Counted from the first letter of the stretch, positions 21,991 to 32,937 are shown. The stretch: 64,000 nucleotides of DNA from Psococerastis gibbosa (GCA_963971405.1 OZ020486.1:3534001-3598000), one strand, 5' to 3'. Numbers and translations are program-made. Notes: generated by a model not told the origin, from the letters alone.

Positions 21991-22582
21991 CGAAGCAAGG
22001 CGAAGACTTTGCATGGCATCAGAAAATGCCTAACTCGTTGTATTTTTTGTAACGGAGTATGGGCCTATACTTTTTAGTTTCATTAGCTTTTAGTATTTTG
22101 CCTATTTTACACCCTACAATGTATGAAACACGGCAGAAGTTCCTGAAGGCAGATAAGAGGTTTCAGAATTATAAACATAGTAAATTTGACCAAATTAATT
22201 AATTTCTGCTTCCACAGCCATAAAGCCAAAGGTATGATATTGGCCAGATTAAAAATTCAAGGAAAGCTTTCTCAAGAAGCAGACTTATCTGATTGTTTTA
22301 CTACTATTCTATAAAACCTCTAGTGCATTTCATCGAGTTTTTTTCACGTTTGTGGCATATGCGCCAAAACAAGACTACTAAATCATCGAGTTTTGTTAAT
22401 AATGTATCAAGTTAGAAAATGTAAATGTTCTGTGCGTTTTGATTTTGATCAATTAAACATAACTTAACCTTTTAATCTGGGATAGTAGTCGTACGGTATT
22501 TTATCCATATTGCATTCCGTTAAATACGGTGTATTATATTGCTGTTCGTAACTCATATTCTCGTGGGAAACTGGGTAGAATA
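21991..22582. other. No gene recognised
   Basis: AT-rich, stop-dense in all frames; no motif or splice pair seen. Confidence 0.5.
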
Positions 22583-22822
22583 CAGGGGCGCCAATTCACA
22601 TTTCTTTTGGGCGATAAAGTGAAAAGGTAAGTAAGTAAAAATATGCGACTGATTGTGGAAAGCATATACCGTATTCAATGCAATTAACAATAACGACGGG
22701 TTGAAAGATTATATTTAGAGACAAATAGGCCCGAGATGGTGTGGTTTTACGAATTTTAAGTAAGTTGACATTTTACAGACGAAGAATTATCCATATTTGG
22801 TACTGAAAATGGGTCGCCCCTG
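22583..22822. mobile_element. Possible hAT-like MITE
   Basis: Starts CAGGGGCGCC and ends GGTCGCCCCTG, a short inverted repeat with the CAG tip usual for hAT. The flanks gtagaata and gtgggatt match at only five of eight positions, so the duplication is doubtful. Confidence 0.35.
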
Positions 22823-23119
22823 GTGGGATTTTTTTAAAAAAATAGACGCGACATTGTGGGTTTATATGCAACGCTATAAGTCGCTAAACCAAGCGTGAAG
22901 CCTACCAAAGCTAGAAATGGCGACCAGAAAAGAAAACAACTGAGTTATACATTGGAGAATATCCAATTATGTCAGTCGAAATATTTTTTAATAAAATTTT
23001 TATTCACAACTTGTGAACTTACCATAAAGTGGTATCATAACCAACTTTAGATTATTCTTCTGGCGCGTTAAATTGAACATTTTGGTGCTCTCTTTTACAG
23101 TAATTGTAATATATTTTAT

Positions 23120-23876
23120 TGCTTTCCAATTTATACGTAGTATAAGGAAAGCTTTGTGATGGTCGAAATTTTTGATTCCGAGATTTCAACGGATTTACAC
23201 GTTTTCAGGTCCCAGGAACCCAAAAAAGTGGTTTTTACGAAATGTCTGTCTGTCGCTCTGTCTGTCTGTATGTCTGCATGTCTGTCTGTCTGTCTGTGCG
23301 TCGATTTCCGGGCAAACTACTCTCTCGATTTTGATGAAACTTTGCATGTAGGTTTAAAAAAAGCATACCTCGTTTTTATTTTATTTGGGGCTAACTTAAT
23401 TTGGGTGGGTTTTATTCTCAAAAAACTCCAAAAGAACGCCTAAATAAATTATTTCTCAAAAACGGCTCCAACGATTTCTTTTAAATTCACATATTTTGTA
23501 GTCGTTATTAATGTTAACGAAATGCGGAGGGTCGCTTGACCTTTGATAGGTTGCTTCTGGGGGTAAAAAAAATAAAAATAACTAAATTTTAATGAAAAAT
23601 GACTAAAAAATAATTTTTCTGTGAAACCTTTCTATCGATGGTTTCTACCTTCAGGTATGTTTTAGGTGTTAAATAGAATAACAAAACCAAACCGGGTTCT
23701 TTCCTAAAAAAAGTATTTCGTTTTTCGTTTTTGTGAAAAAATTATTTTTTGAAGAAATCATATAAAATTCATTGCGTCCCTTGCCATTATTAAATTATTT
23801 ACCATAAAAAACTCATTACATCTATCTACTAATTGATAAATTGGGAATCATGTTCGAGTAAACTGGGACCGGTTCA
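23120..23876 (+). repeat. Dispersed repeat DR2, near full length
   Basis: Begins 'gctttccaatttatacgtag', then the open stretch MVEIFDSEISTDLHVFRSQE, a (TCTG)n array at about 23243-23300, 'cgatttccgggcaaactact', and ends 'cgagtaaactgggaccggtt'. The 95-aa frame is conserved between copies for about 60 codons but resembles no protein I know. Confidence 0.75.
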
Positions 23877-24005
23877 TTTCGCTTAGTGAACAGTCTAATC
23901 TACTATGTCCAATAAGGGTTCCACCTCTTTCTGTTAAACTTATATAGAATAGAAATTTACCGAATTATCCCATTCATGGAATATTCACGAAAAATTAAAA
24001 TTGCC

Positions 24006-24117
24006 TTATAATGTGGTGTATAATAGTCTTCACTAGTTGTATAGACCAAATCATAACAACCTAGGTGTTGAAAAAAATATATATAAATTCGGGGTTGTTC
24101 AGGGGTGGCCAATTTCT
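24006..24117. mobile_element. Half copy of the TIR element at 41181
   Basis: 'gtatagaccaaatcataaca' and 'gttcaggggtggccaat' match the right half of 41181-41549. The left inverted arm is missing. Confidence 0.55.
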
Positions 24118-25089
24118 TCCCTCAGCATCCCCACAATCAGCTTTCTAGCTTACCCCGAAATCTGCAAAGAAGCCGCTCAAATGTACCCGCAATATGAAAG
24201 CACAATTTCACCACAACACTAAAAAACTTAACCTGCTCAAAACACACAACCACATCACTACCCGAACCCACCAACAATTCTGCCATATTTGCCAAAAAAT
24301 AATAAATTTCCCATTTAATTGCAAAACACACAGTACTTAGCTTATCTGTTTTAAATTTCCACAAAGAAATCGACCAACTTAAGGTCTAAAACTTCACTAA
24401 AGAACATGTGTAATGACTAGCACACTAAAATAATTGCTCTACACATAGGGTAAACATAGAGTAATGAGATTAACGTCTTGATTGAAGTGGTCTGCCCACG
24501 TGCGTTTGCCTTTATCACTGGAATTCTAAGATGGCGGCGTGTTTCCAGGGAAATTAGCTAGTAGGTACTGGAACGTAAATATTAGGTGGGATTTCTTTTA
24601 AATTGCGGGGGTTTGGGTTGTTTTCGATTGTGGCGTGATAGGTCTTTTAAGGGTTTCCTTGGTGATAAGAGAGGCTGGCTCACCATTGAGAGATTCTGAA
24701 AGTATTATACCTTTGCTGGACTATTAGGCTTTGCGTGGCCTGCGTTGCTGGAATGGCTTGTGCTTTAGGGCCAGATAAGATGTATCTACACTTACGGTTA
24801 CTGTCTAGTAAAGTACTAATTCAATTTAAGGCCTGCCATAGTTCAGGACCGTATACAGTGTGGCTAGAGACTATGTGTAGGCTGGCTAGCATGACCTGGA
24901 TTGTTTGGAAATCTGATATTTTGTCTAAACTGGCCGTAATTCTCCCATTTGAAAGACTAACCCCTGACTTATGCGACAGAAGAAATGTTCCTCTACATGT
25001 TGATATTCAATACCAATTGTATTGTTCGTCTGATTGTTTAATATAATTTATTCAGATTCTTTGTTTTGTTTAATTTCAAAGGCTTTCAC
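24118..25089. other. No gene recognised
   Basis: Several short open frames (24037-24222 plus, 24137-24364 minus, 24735-25046 plus) show no motif, no splice partners and no codon bias. One island around 24735-25000 is less AT-rich and might hold an exon, but I cannot support one. Confidence 0.4.
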
Positions 25090-25215
25090 GGCCGGAGCTC
25101 TCGGAGACTCAGCAGCAATGTTAATCAATCAGTTTCAGCTGAGCCTACGAGATGCAATTTTAGAAGTCTACGCAGTTCCACTGAAGACGTTGACCGCAGA
25201 TGTTGACGAAATGTT
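25080..25215 (+). repeat. Repeat with hammerhead-like hairpin (copy 1)
   Basis: 'ggctttcacggccggagctc', 'gtctacgcagttccactgaa' and 'gaccgcagatgttgacgaaa' match the inverted pair at 36.0 kb. The order is CTGAAGA, a stem of GTTGAC pairing with GTTGAC, then GAAA, which resembles a hammerhead core. Similar terminal sequences are known in Penelope-like elements; that link is an inference. Confidence 0.45.
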
Positions 25216-25684
25216 TTGAATTACAACACAAGATCAGTACAGAACATTAGTTATTTCCCAAATATCACCAAATGCCGCACGACTTTCTCGCCTGTTTTCT
25301 TGTCAACGAAAATTATAAATGCTCTCCCCACTCATATTACAGATTTACTAAGAAAAAAAGATTTTTTGCCATCATCAAAGAACTGGCTCAATAATTCGGA
25401 AATAACATTTCTTAAATCACTATTAAATAAATAAATCGGTATACCTAAGTAAAAATTAATAAGTACTAAATTATAAGTAAGTATGTAAAAGAACTTATTG
25501 TGATGTGATCCAAAGGCCTGGTTCCCCCATGTGCACATGTATTGCATACACATATACGTCATGTGGAATATGTTTTTTGGCAATTTGTATTCTTACTGGT
25601 TTAATATCATTTACTTTACTTTTTTACTTTACGCTTTCAGAACGACCACGGCCTATCATCCCGGATTATACTGTTTTTTTTTTC

Positions 25685-26005
25685 AAACGCCTACTATCAG
25701 AATTTCTGCTGTAAGCAACCTTGTCAGTCTTGTTGGGGGGGGGGGGAGTGAGTGTGTTTCTCAACTTGAGGCACCATAGGGGCAGGCTCCTTAATCTTAG
25801 GGGGAAGGGGAGTTGACTGACAGGGTGGACCTCCCGATTGTTGTGGATTCCGAACCACTTGGGGAGCGTAGCCTCAGCGTGTTATCATGGCCCACCATGT
25901 TCCCCTGCCAACGCTAAGCACACTAACAAGTTTGCTGCAGTTTTAAACAGGTGCTGTTCTGGTGGATTGACCTTGGTGTGACCGTTCACCGTTGGCTGTT
26001 CTGAT
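25685..26005 (+). repeat. Dispersed repeat DR3
   Basis: 'gctgtaagcaaccttgtcag', a run of G, 'tcaacttgaggcaccatagg', 'gacagggtggacctcccgat', 'cccaccatgttcccctgcca'. Lacks the middle 'agtcacac' part present in other copies. Confidence 0.7.
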
Positions 26006-26149
26006 TTCGATTCGGCTAGTACTCGTCGCTGACAATAGAGGAATGGAAAATACTGAAAATGACCCAAAACTGAAAACCCCAAATCGTTGAGATGTCAAAA
26101 ATATCAGGACAAACAAAATACATTTTTCTGAGCATTTTGACTCATCAGA

Positions 26150-26358
26150 TAAATAAATAAAATAAATAATGACTTTTTGTTCTATTACTAAGCCAACCTA
26201 GCGGAGTTTGAGCTATAAAGCCCTCTCTTACACTCAACTAGGAAAGCCCGGGACCACCGGTTTTACATGCCCTCTGAAGCATGAGCAGAAAATGTAACTA
26301 GTGTATAAGACTCGAACCAACAACCTTTCGGGTAAAAGTCAGAGTCCGTTCCACTATA
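26150..26358 (-). mobile_element. SINE-A copy, head truncated
   Basis: Minus-strand SINE-A with core, B-box-like 'ggttcgagtcttata' and a TTTA tail (aaataaataaaataaataat on the plus strand). The first bases of its tRNA-like head are missing and the sequence passes straight into SINE-B, so one element probably inserted into the other. Confidence 0.7.
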
Positions 26359-26475
26359 ACCGAAATAAGAGGATATGGAAAAAAACTGGGCTTGGCGAGA
26401 TTCGAACCCACAATATGCGCCTAACCGGGGCGTTCCACTACTCTTCCTGCCCTATATCCTCTACATATAATATGC
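26359..26475 (-). mobile_element. SINE-B copy joined to SINE-A
   Basis: On the minus strand: 'gtggaacgccccggttaggc', B box 'ggttcgaatctc', 'gccaagcccag' and 'ttatttcggttat'. It abuts SINE-A at about 26359. Confidence 0.7.
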
Positions 26476-26524
26476 ATCGTAGTTCTTTCGAACACAGTTC
26501 GGCTACAACCACGATCCACGAGTA

Positions 26525-26745
26525 GTCAGAATGGCGTAGAGGTTACGTCTCGGACTATCATCCAGAAGGTGACTGGTTCGAGTCCCACCCGAATGCCAAA
26601 ATTTTCTAGTGGTACAATTATTTATCTTCTGACTACCATGCTTCGGAGGGCATGTAAAGCCGGCGGTCCCGGCAGTCTTCCCTGACTGTCGATAGGTTAA
26701 ACAGGAGGCTGTTGATGCAACCTGAAAACTCCTGTACTACGGGTA
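26525..26745 (+). mobile_element. SINE-A relative with different head and tail
   Basis: A box 'tggcgtagagg' and B box 'ggttcgagtcc' fit pol III consensus well. The core 'catgcttcggagggcatgta' equals the SINE-A core, but the 5' tRNA-like part and the 3' end ('gactgtcgataggttaaaca' onward) differ from SINE-A. The core is also like the central block of SINEs known from Lepidoptera. Confidence 0.7.
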
Positions 26746-27369
26746 GTACCACCCCGACACGAATTTACTTTTTTTACCACGATCCTGTGAAAATTCATTA
26801 AAAAACGCGTTGTTGGGAGTTTTGCTCAAAATAGTTAACTTATAGCTTAGTCTCTAAATCTTAAAAGCTCGAAATTTTATAAAATCCGAATAGCTTGCAT
26901 TACACAGCCAATTAATTCGATTAATAAACAACCTATGCTCAAGAAACGGTTTGGGGGAATAATTAAAGAATTTTATGGACAACGACCGGTGTTTTATCGA
27001 GCTTTATAGTATGCTTTGAACCGAGCAGCAATAAAAGACCCTGCAGTCGCAATCAAGTCCTAAAATTACACTCGGACTAAATTTAGTCACTCCCCTTTTA
27101 GAAAAACCAGCTAATCAGAATCTGTGCTGACTCACCGGCACCAGTAAATGGAAACTAAAAAAAAATCATAGCCCGTAACATCTACGGAGATAATTTATGG
27201 TTTATTCGAGTATTTTTGTGGAAAAACTTACCAATATTGTTACAATGTAGTCCTTAAGTGTGTTTTGTGACGCTATATTTTGGTTACGAAACGCTGTAGC
27301 ACGGCAAATTGATGAGACTCTGGGCCAGAGGAAGTTTCTCCTTTCTATGGCCCCCGCCTTCTTAGGTAG
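26746..27369. other. No gene supported
   Basis: AT-rich. A minus-strand frame at 27202-27390 starts with a GAA run and ends at a good gtaagt donor, which could mark an exon, but its start overlaps repeat DR5 and no partner exon was found. Confidence 0.4.
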
Positions 27370-27720
27370 AGCTTCTTCTTCTTCTTCCAATGTCTCTTCT
27401 ATCGAAGATTGGCGATCATCATTGCAATTTTAGTCATGCTGACTATACTTGTATTGTAATGCAGTGGTTTCCCGTTGCCTTCTGCATCCTTATGCCGTTG
27501 ACTCTTCATTGTGTTCCTTCTTCTTTAGGGCCAGTTTCCCAACCCCAGTACAGAAAAGAGCCCTGCCCAGAAAATACTGTGTTTTTTGCTTATCCCGGTT
27601 CTAACTCTAATAATCTTAGAGCTGTCAAAAATAGGCGCCGTTTAATTAGCAGAAATACTCCTCTACATTTCGATATATGACATGTGGTCTTCACTAACCC
27701 TAACAGTTCTTGAACTCCTT
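27370..27720 (+). repeat. Dispersed repeat DR5
   Basis: 'ctcttctatcgaagattgg', 'gtaatgcagtggtttcccgt', 'tatgccgttgactcttcatt' and 'gcttatcccggttc' recur at 39495 (plus) and 50380 (minus). The open frame through it is not conserved between copies. Confidence 0.65.
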
Positions 27721-27934
27721 CCTCGAGAGTCGAGACTAACGCACCAATCGTTTTATGTACAAGCCAAATCCAATTATTGTGGCCCATCTGTGTTAGAAAT
27801 ATGCAGGTGAATGGCCCATCTCTCCTATGTGGAACTCTAGGCTGGATGACGGTCCTAGCGCCTAACCCCCAATAATGACATGCAGAAAACATGTGACTGA
27901 ACTGTCAAATTTATAGAACGTTTTTTTGCACTTT

Positions 27935-28130
27935 CACTCTACTTAATAAATAATGACTTTATGTTCTACCACTAAGCCAACCTAGCGGAGTTAGGGCTTT
28001 AAAGCCCTCTCTTACACTCACTGTTTTACATGCCTTCCTTAGCATGGCCAGAAAATGTAGCAAGTGTGGGACTCGAACCAACAACCTTTCGGGTGAAAGT
28101 CAGAGTCCGTACCACTACTCTACATGTCCT
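27935..28130 (-). mobile_element. SINE-A copy
   Basis: Minus strand: head with B box 'ggttcgagtccc', core 'catgctaaggaaggcatgta' (diverged), 'gggctttaaagccctaactc' and TTTATTTA tail. About 18 bp of the core region are deleted relative to other copies. Confidence 0.75.
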
Positions 28131-28239
28131 GACTATTAGAACTACTTCTATTACTAATACTGAGCGCTACTTTTTGTGGCCCATTAAAATTTTCCCTGCC
28201 AAATAACCCCCGTGATTTTACAGACATTACTGGTATTAT

Positions 28240-28375
28240 TTCCACATCAATGTTGGGTTGACAAACGTCTTGTACATGTTCTCCATGTCAACCCACACCG
28301 GCTGCAAGTGGAAATTGACAAACTGAGACATCCTGAACATTGACACATTGTAACAGGCTTAGCCAAGTTCATTAA
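28240..28375 (+). repeat. Dispersed repeat DR1, partial
   Basis: 'tccatgtcaacccacaccgg', 'ctgcaagtggaaattgacaa' and 'cattgacacattgtaacagg' match DR1, although more diverged than the copies at 38 kb. Confidence 0.5.
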
Positions 28376-28779
28376 CGTGATAGTCACGTGTAATATAAGA
28401 AGAGAGAAAAATGAGAAAAGAAGCCGGAAATTGTATAATAAATTTGGTTGTTCCAATGAATGCTGACGCTGCCGGCACGTGCTGCATTGGAACGTTGAGC
28501 GGCGTTTTTTGTCTTTTCTAAAATCGGACTACACTATATTTAGTTTCATCTATTAAAAAACTCTGCTGATTCAGCGGTTGCTTCCCCAAGGCAACGCTAA
28601 CAAATTCCAATATAGGGGAATCATGGTCTTCATAGCGTTCTTACTCATAACCCGAACATAAATAAATAAATAACATAAAAAAATAAATAAAACTTCGAGT
28701 AGGGCGAAATTTCTGGCAAATCTAAAACTATACTTAATATCAGAAGAGGGTGAACTAATGATCCAAAAAATTAGATTTT

Positions 28780-28960
28780 TTTTTTTTTCTAAATAAAGAT
28801 TAATCGCATAGAAACAATTTAATGAATGTATCCGATTGACCTTTTCAGTCGCCTCTGTGGGTTATTACCCGTGATGAGTACGACACGTCTCCGATTGCAG
28901 GGCGTGTAAAGACTCGCACAAGCGCAAGCACGTTACCACCTGGCCATCGCAGTCGAATTA
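28780..28960 (-). repeat. Dispersed repeat DR4
   Basis: Closely matches 17965-18150: 'atgaatgtatccgattgacc', 'agtcgcctctgtgggtt', 'cacaagcgcaagcacgttac'. A/T-rich tail at the left (plus strand). Confidence 0.65.
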
Positions 28961-29074
28961 CGATATAGGTCTAATTTCAGCTTACGCCTATCGCCGTCGA
29001 TTTTGTACTTTTTCTGAAACGTATTTGAATTTCTATTTTTTAAATGATTTCTGATCAATACCCAGTTATTATTA

Positions 29075-29215
29075 AATAAATAAATTATGGCTTTTTGTTT
29101 TATTACTAAACCAACCTAGAGTAGTTAGGGCTATAAAGCCCTCTTTTTCACTCAACTAGGAAAGCCCGGGACCGCCTGCTTTACATGCCCTCCGGAGCTA
29201 GGCTAGATATAATAT
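29075..29215 (-). mobile_element. SINE-A copy, truncated
   Basis: Has the TTTA tail, 'agggctataaagccctc', 'aaagcccgggaccgcctgct' and 'acatgccctccggagct' (plus strand). The tRNA-like head is missing and DR2-type sequence follows. Confidence 0.65.
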
Positions 29216-29244
29216 AAAAATATAACTTGTGTAGGACTCGAAAC

Positions 29245-29647
29245 TAAGATTTTGGGCTAACTCAATTTTGGGCGGTTTTATTCTAAAAAAAAGGTAAAAA
29301 AAAGTATTTCTCTAAACCGGTTCCAACGATTTCTTTTAAATTCCCATATATTGAAGTCGTTATTAATGTAAACAAAATACAGCAGGTAGCTGACCGTCTG
29401 ATAGGTTCTGGGGGCAAAACAATTAAAAAGACCCAATTTTCATTAAAAAAGACGAAATAACTATTTTTCTGTGGAACGTTCCTATCGATGCTTTCTAACT
29501 TCAGGTGTGTTTTAGGTGTTAATAAGAGTAACAAAACCAAACAGGTTGGTTTCACAAACAAAGTGTTCGTTGTGAATAAAAAAAATATTTTACCAATTTT
29601 ACACACCGACCGGCGCAAATACTCGAAAGTCCCGCGCCTTATTAAAA

Positions 29648-29696
<49 letters not shown>

Positions 29697-29840
29697 ATAA
29701 TTGATGCCCCAATACATTGCCTACCCTACCATTATTACTGTGTTGTAATATATTGGTATACCCATTCTAGACTATATGCAATCGTCCTATCAAACAATTC
29801 AAGGCTTTGGGGTAGGGAAAGTCAAGGCAACCGTATTGTA
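29245..29840 (+). repeat. Dispersed repeat DR2, 3' part, with TA array
   Basis: 'gggctaactcaattttgggc', 'cggttccaacgatttctttt' and 'cttcaggtgtgttttaggtg' are DR2. A (TA)n run at about 29649-29694 lies inside. The right end, 'gtgttgtaatatattggta' through 'gtagggaaagtcaaggcaa', recurs at 31625-31720. Confidence 0.6.
29649..29694. repeat. (TA)n microsatellite
   Basis: More than 20 TA dinucleotides in a row. It produces a spurious alternating Tyr-Ile open frame on both strands. Confidence 0.95.
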
Positions 29841-29894
29841 TCTAATAGCTACCCCTATGTTCTTACATACCATTGATTACCAAGCACTAAGCTA

Positions 29895-30080
29895 TGCTGT
29901 CCCTTCGGTGGCAAGGTGGTGAAGTGCTTGTACTTGTGCGAGTACTTACACACCTTGCGGTCGGAGACGTGTAGTAAAGCGGCACAAGTACCTACCAGGT
30001 GACTTAGTGAGGCGATTGAAGAGGTTAATCGGATACATTCATTAAAGTGTTTGTACGCGATTTAACCTTTTTCAAAGGAA
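29895..30080 (+). repeat. Dispersed repeat DR4
   Basis: Plus-strand copy: 'gtggcaaggtggtgaagtgc', 'gtacttgtgcgagtacttac', 'ggcgattgaagaggttaatc', 'tgtacgcgatttaacctttt', then an A-rich tail. Confidence 0.65.
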
Positions 30081-30142
30081 AAAAAATTGTGCGCGTTGTT
30101 TACTGATTTATTTTATATTTTATTTATTTATTTATTTCTCAG

Positions 30143-30283
30143 GGTTTCGGCGAAGATGGTCTATTGAGCAGCTCGGACGCACCGCCCTCCACCATCTCGG
30201 ATGAGTCTTCGCTCGACCGCACAACCCCTAGGCCACATCGTCGTCGAAGTTCTTCCTCCGACTTGGAATCCCCTCCGGCCGAG
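30143..30283 (+). CDS. Internal exon of an unidentified Ser-rich protein
   Basis: A 141-bp open segment between a strong acceptor (T-rich tract, then 'atttctcag') and donor 'gaggtacaaa'. It encodes 47 residues in phase 0: GFGEDGLLSSSDAPPSTISD, then ESSLDRTTPRPHRRRSSSSD and LESPPAE. GC content and codon use stand out from the AT-rich flanks. Composition (Ser clusters, an RRR-Ser block) suggests a disordered, phosphorylated region. No family recognised. The next exon I see in the same phase and strand is at 32235. The minus-strand open frame over the same bases is a shadow. Confidence 0.6.
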
Positions 30284-30714
30284 GTACAAACTATGTAGGA
30301 GAAATAGGACATTCGGGGCGCAAAAAATATTTTTTGACTCTTGGGTCCACCTGATGCCACTTTCCCTATGACCATTCATTCAAAAACCGTATCAGAATTA
30401 CAGAAATACCTTTGGCGCGATCATCTGGCCCATCTTTCCTATATAGAACTCTAGTAAAATCCACTTTCGACAACTCTTTCTACTAATTCATAGTACTTGA
30501 CGGTGTACGTACGTTCCGTAGGAAATTGGCCACCAGAAATTTAATGCTTCTTATTTTTTATTTAATTAAGTTTTTTTAGTTTTTAGTTTTAGTTTCAGCT
30601 ATTAGCTATGGTAAAAGGCGGGCCCAGCACAGCACAGGCTCGTCCTAAAGTGTCCCCTCCTAAAATCACTGTAAAACTGTTTTGAAGGAAATTAATTTAT
30701 TTTTACTTTACTTT

Positions 30715-30823
30715 CATTGCTTTCCTATTAGTACGTAGTTTAAGGTCTTTGTGAAGGTTCTTTGTGATGGTCAAAATTTTCAATTCCGAGATTTCAACGG
30801 ATTTACACATTTTGAGGTCCCAG
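30715..30823 (+). repeat. Dispersed repeat DR2, left part (interrupted)
   Basis: 'ttgctttcctattagtacg', 'tgtgatggtcaaaattttc' and 'acggatttacacattttgag' are the DR2 start. The repeat resumes at 31256 after an insertion. Confidence 0.7.
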
Positions 30824-31255
30824 TGGGCTGATTATGGCGATTGGTATTAACTTACTCCTGGGGTTAAAACTGTAAACAAACAAATTTTGAATAGCACTTT
30901 CCATTGCAAAATTAACTTGTTTACATTTTTAATACCAGGGTATTCATCCCGAGGCTGGAGACCGTTATCAATATGGCTGCTAGTGTAGCCTGCACAAGAG
31001 AAGTACGTAATTTGGCGGGGAAACCCAGTGATAAGTGTAGCCTGCACAAGCTAAGTACAAAGTTTTTGACCGGGTCCAGGTATCCGTTCTGCTATGCTGC
31101 AATGTGTAAGACTTCGATATTTTTTGCTTTGGTACTTATCTCTGATAGTTGGCTTATGGTTAACGGGTGCCTCGTAAGGCATATTATGGCTCCCGCCGTT
31201 CCAGGTAGTATATTTCTATGAGGGTATTATATTAACCCCGGTATTATAATCGTCG
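30824..31255. mobile_element. TIR element nested in DR2
   Basis: 432 bp inserted at the DR2 site 'tcccaggaaccc', which reads 'tcccag' on the left and 'caggaaccc' on the right, so CAG is duplicated. The ends hold 'gattatggcgattggtatta' and an inverse-like 'cccggtattataatcgtcg', related to the 15054-15391 element. A 3-bp duplication fits PIF/Harbinger. No transposase seen. Confidence 0.6.
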
Positions 31256-31720
31256 CAGGAACCCAAAAAAGTGTTTTTTACGAAATGTCTGTCTGTCGGT
31301 CTATCTGTTTATCGATTTCCGGGCAAACTACTTGATTAATTCTGGTTAAATTTAGCAATTTAGGTTCACAAAAAAATCATACCGTGGGACAATTTTTTTT
31401 TTTATTTTGGCTAACTCAATTTTGGGGGGTTTTATTCTAAAAAAAAATTTAAAAAAACGGCCAACTTTTTTTTAAACGGTTCCAATGATTTCTTTTAAAT
31501 GCATATATTCGGTATTAATGTAAACAAAATGCAATGAGTCGCGCTTACCCTTTGATAGTTTGCTTCCGGGGGTAAAATAAAAAATGACTCAATTTTCATG
31601 AAAAACCCTGCCATTATTAGGTACTGTGTTGTAATATATTGGTATGCCCGTTCTAGACTATGCAATCGTCCCATCGATCAATTCAGTGCTTTGGTATAGG
31701 GAAAGTCGAGGCAAACGAAA
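31256..31720 (+). repeat. Dispersed repeat DR2, right part
   Basis: Continues DR2: 'aaaaaagtgttttttacgaa', 'tctgtctgtcggtctatctg', 'cgatttccgggcaaactact', 'ggttccaatgatttctttta', then the same right end as the 29.2-kb copy. Confidence 0.7.
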
Positions 31721-32234
31721 TTTAACCCTAGGATAATGGACCATTTAGCATGGTTTACTTATATTCTATTATCTACTTGTATTATCTATAACTAATAATT
31801 CTATAATAATTCATAAATAGGAGATCATATACAGGTTCACTCGTATACCGGTTTTTTATTTTAAGGGCGCCTACAAGCTTGTTATGCTTATAATCCCACC
31901 GAGTTGTTTGTGATGTGTTAGTACTGTACTGTCGCCTTAGTGTGGACGGCCCTTCAGACGTCAACCATGTACATCATTCAACATGGAACGGGGTATCAAC
32001 TGTACGTATAGTGAATATGAGGGGGAATTAGCTTGCCGAATAGGCCTACCTGTATTCAAATTTTTCGAAGAACCAAAGGGCTTGGCCTGCCAGGTCTCGT
32101 CAGACCTTTCTGCCATTTCGTAACCTCTCCCGGCAACTTCAAAAAATCCCCTGTCATCCTTCTCAACGTGTACAAAAATTACGCCATATATGGTCCGTCA
32201 ATAATTAAACACTTATGAATTGTTGTATGCGTAG

Positions 32235-32291
32235 GAAGCCGTGCCCGTCCAATCTAAAAAGAAACCTTCCACTATTAAAAAACTGCAGAAG
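32235..32291 (+). CDS. Second internal exon of the Ser-rich protein gene
   Basis: 57 bp between acceptor 'gttgtatgcgtag' and donor 'aaggtaacat', giving 19 residues in phase 0 (EAVPVQSKKKPSTIKKLQK). The Lys-rich content follows naturally on the acidic/Ser-rich end of the exon at 30143 and the phases fit, so I infer they belong to one gene. The rest of that gene was not found. An exon this short could be chance, so the call is tentative. Confidence 0.45.
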
Positions 32292-32937
32292 GTAACATCG
32301 CATCTTAAAGTGAATGTAGCGGCAAACTTAGAAGAGAATAGATGTGATTATGATTAATGGGTCTGGCTGGGACTTCTTATCAATGAAGCTGGCAAGGACG
32401 TACGCGGGTGTGTGGATTTTCATTCATGATTCCGATTCTGAATGGACGGCTTGGTATGCCTTATAAGATGTTAGCTAGTTTGTCAGGATATTGTGTATTT
32501 TTTTTTTTTTATAAGATTAGGGATTAGGATATGGTTGATGAGAGATTGGTGTATTTTTTGGTTTGATTGGGGCAGGGTCGGATTCAGGGGTTGTTATTTT
32601 CTTGGAGTTGCTTCTAATGGGTTTCGTGCGGGCCCATAGGTACATAGTGTCCTAGAGCCGTCTTGGACTGGGCAATGACCTGAGGTTTGTACCTACGATG
32701 ACTTTGGCTGGGGAGGGAAGGGTAAGGGCAATGAACAATACAATGCAATATTCATTTTCAAGGCTGGACCAGAAAAAAAACCTGACAACCCACGGTCGAC
32801 GGTTCCGTGCTATGGTAACTATTTGTATTTGTTTTACGCAGCAAGTGCATTCATTTTATCCAGTCTTTTTCACTGGTTGTTGTCGGGGGGGGGGGGGGGG
32901 GGCTTGGGGCCGCCACTGATTGTGATGAAGACTGGAT

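Noticed and set aside
26525-26600. tRNA gene candidates from perfect A and B boxes (also 53250-53345, 40480-40510)
   Set aside because: The heads do not fold into a clear cloverleaf by eye and, for SINE-A and SINE-B, are followed by the same body in several copies.
27202-27390. 62-aa minus-strand frame with an ideal gtaagt donor after residue 53
   Set aside because: Starts in a GAA run at the edge of repeat DR5, has no partner exon and no motif.
29283-29717. 144-aa minus-strand open frame
   Set aside because: Much of it is Tyr-Ile from the (TA)n array, and the remainder is DR2 repeat read backwards.
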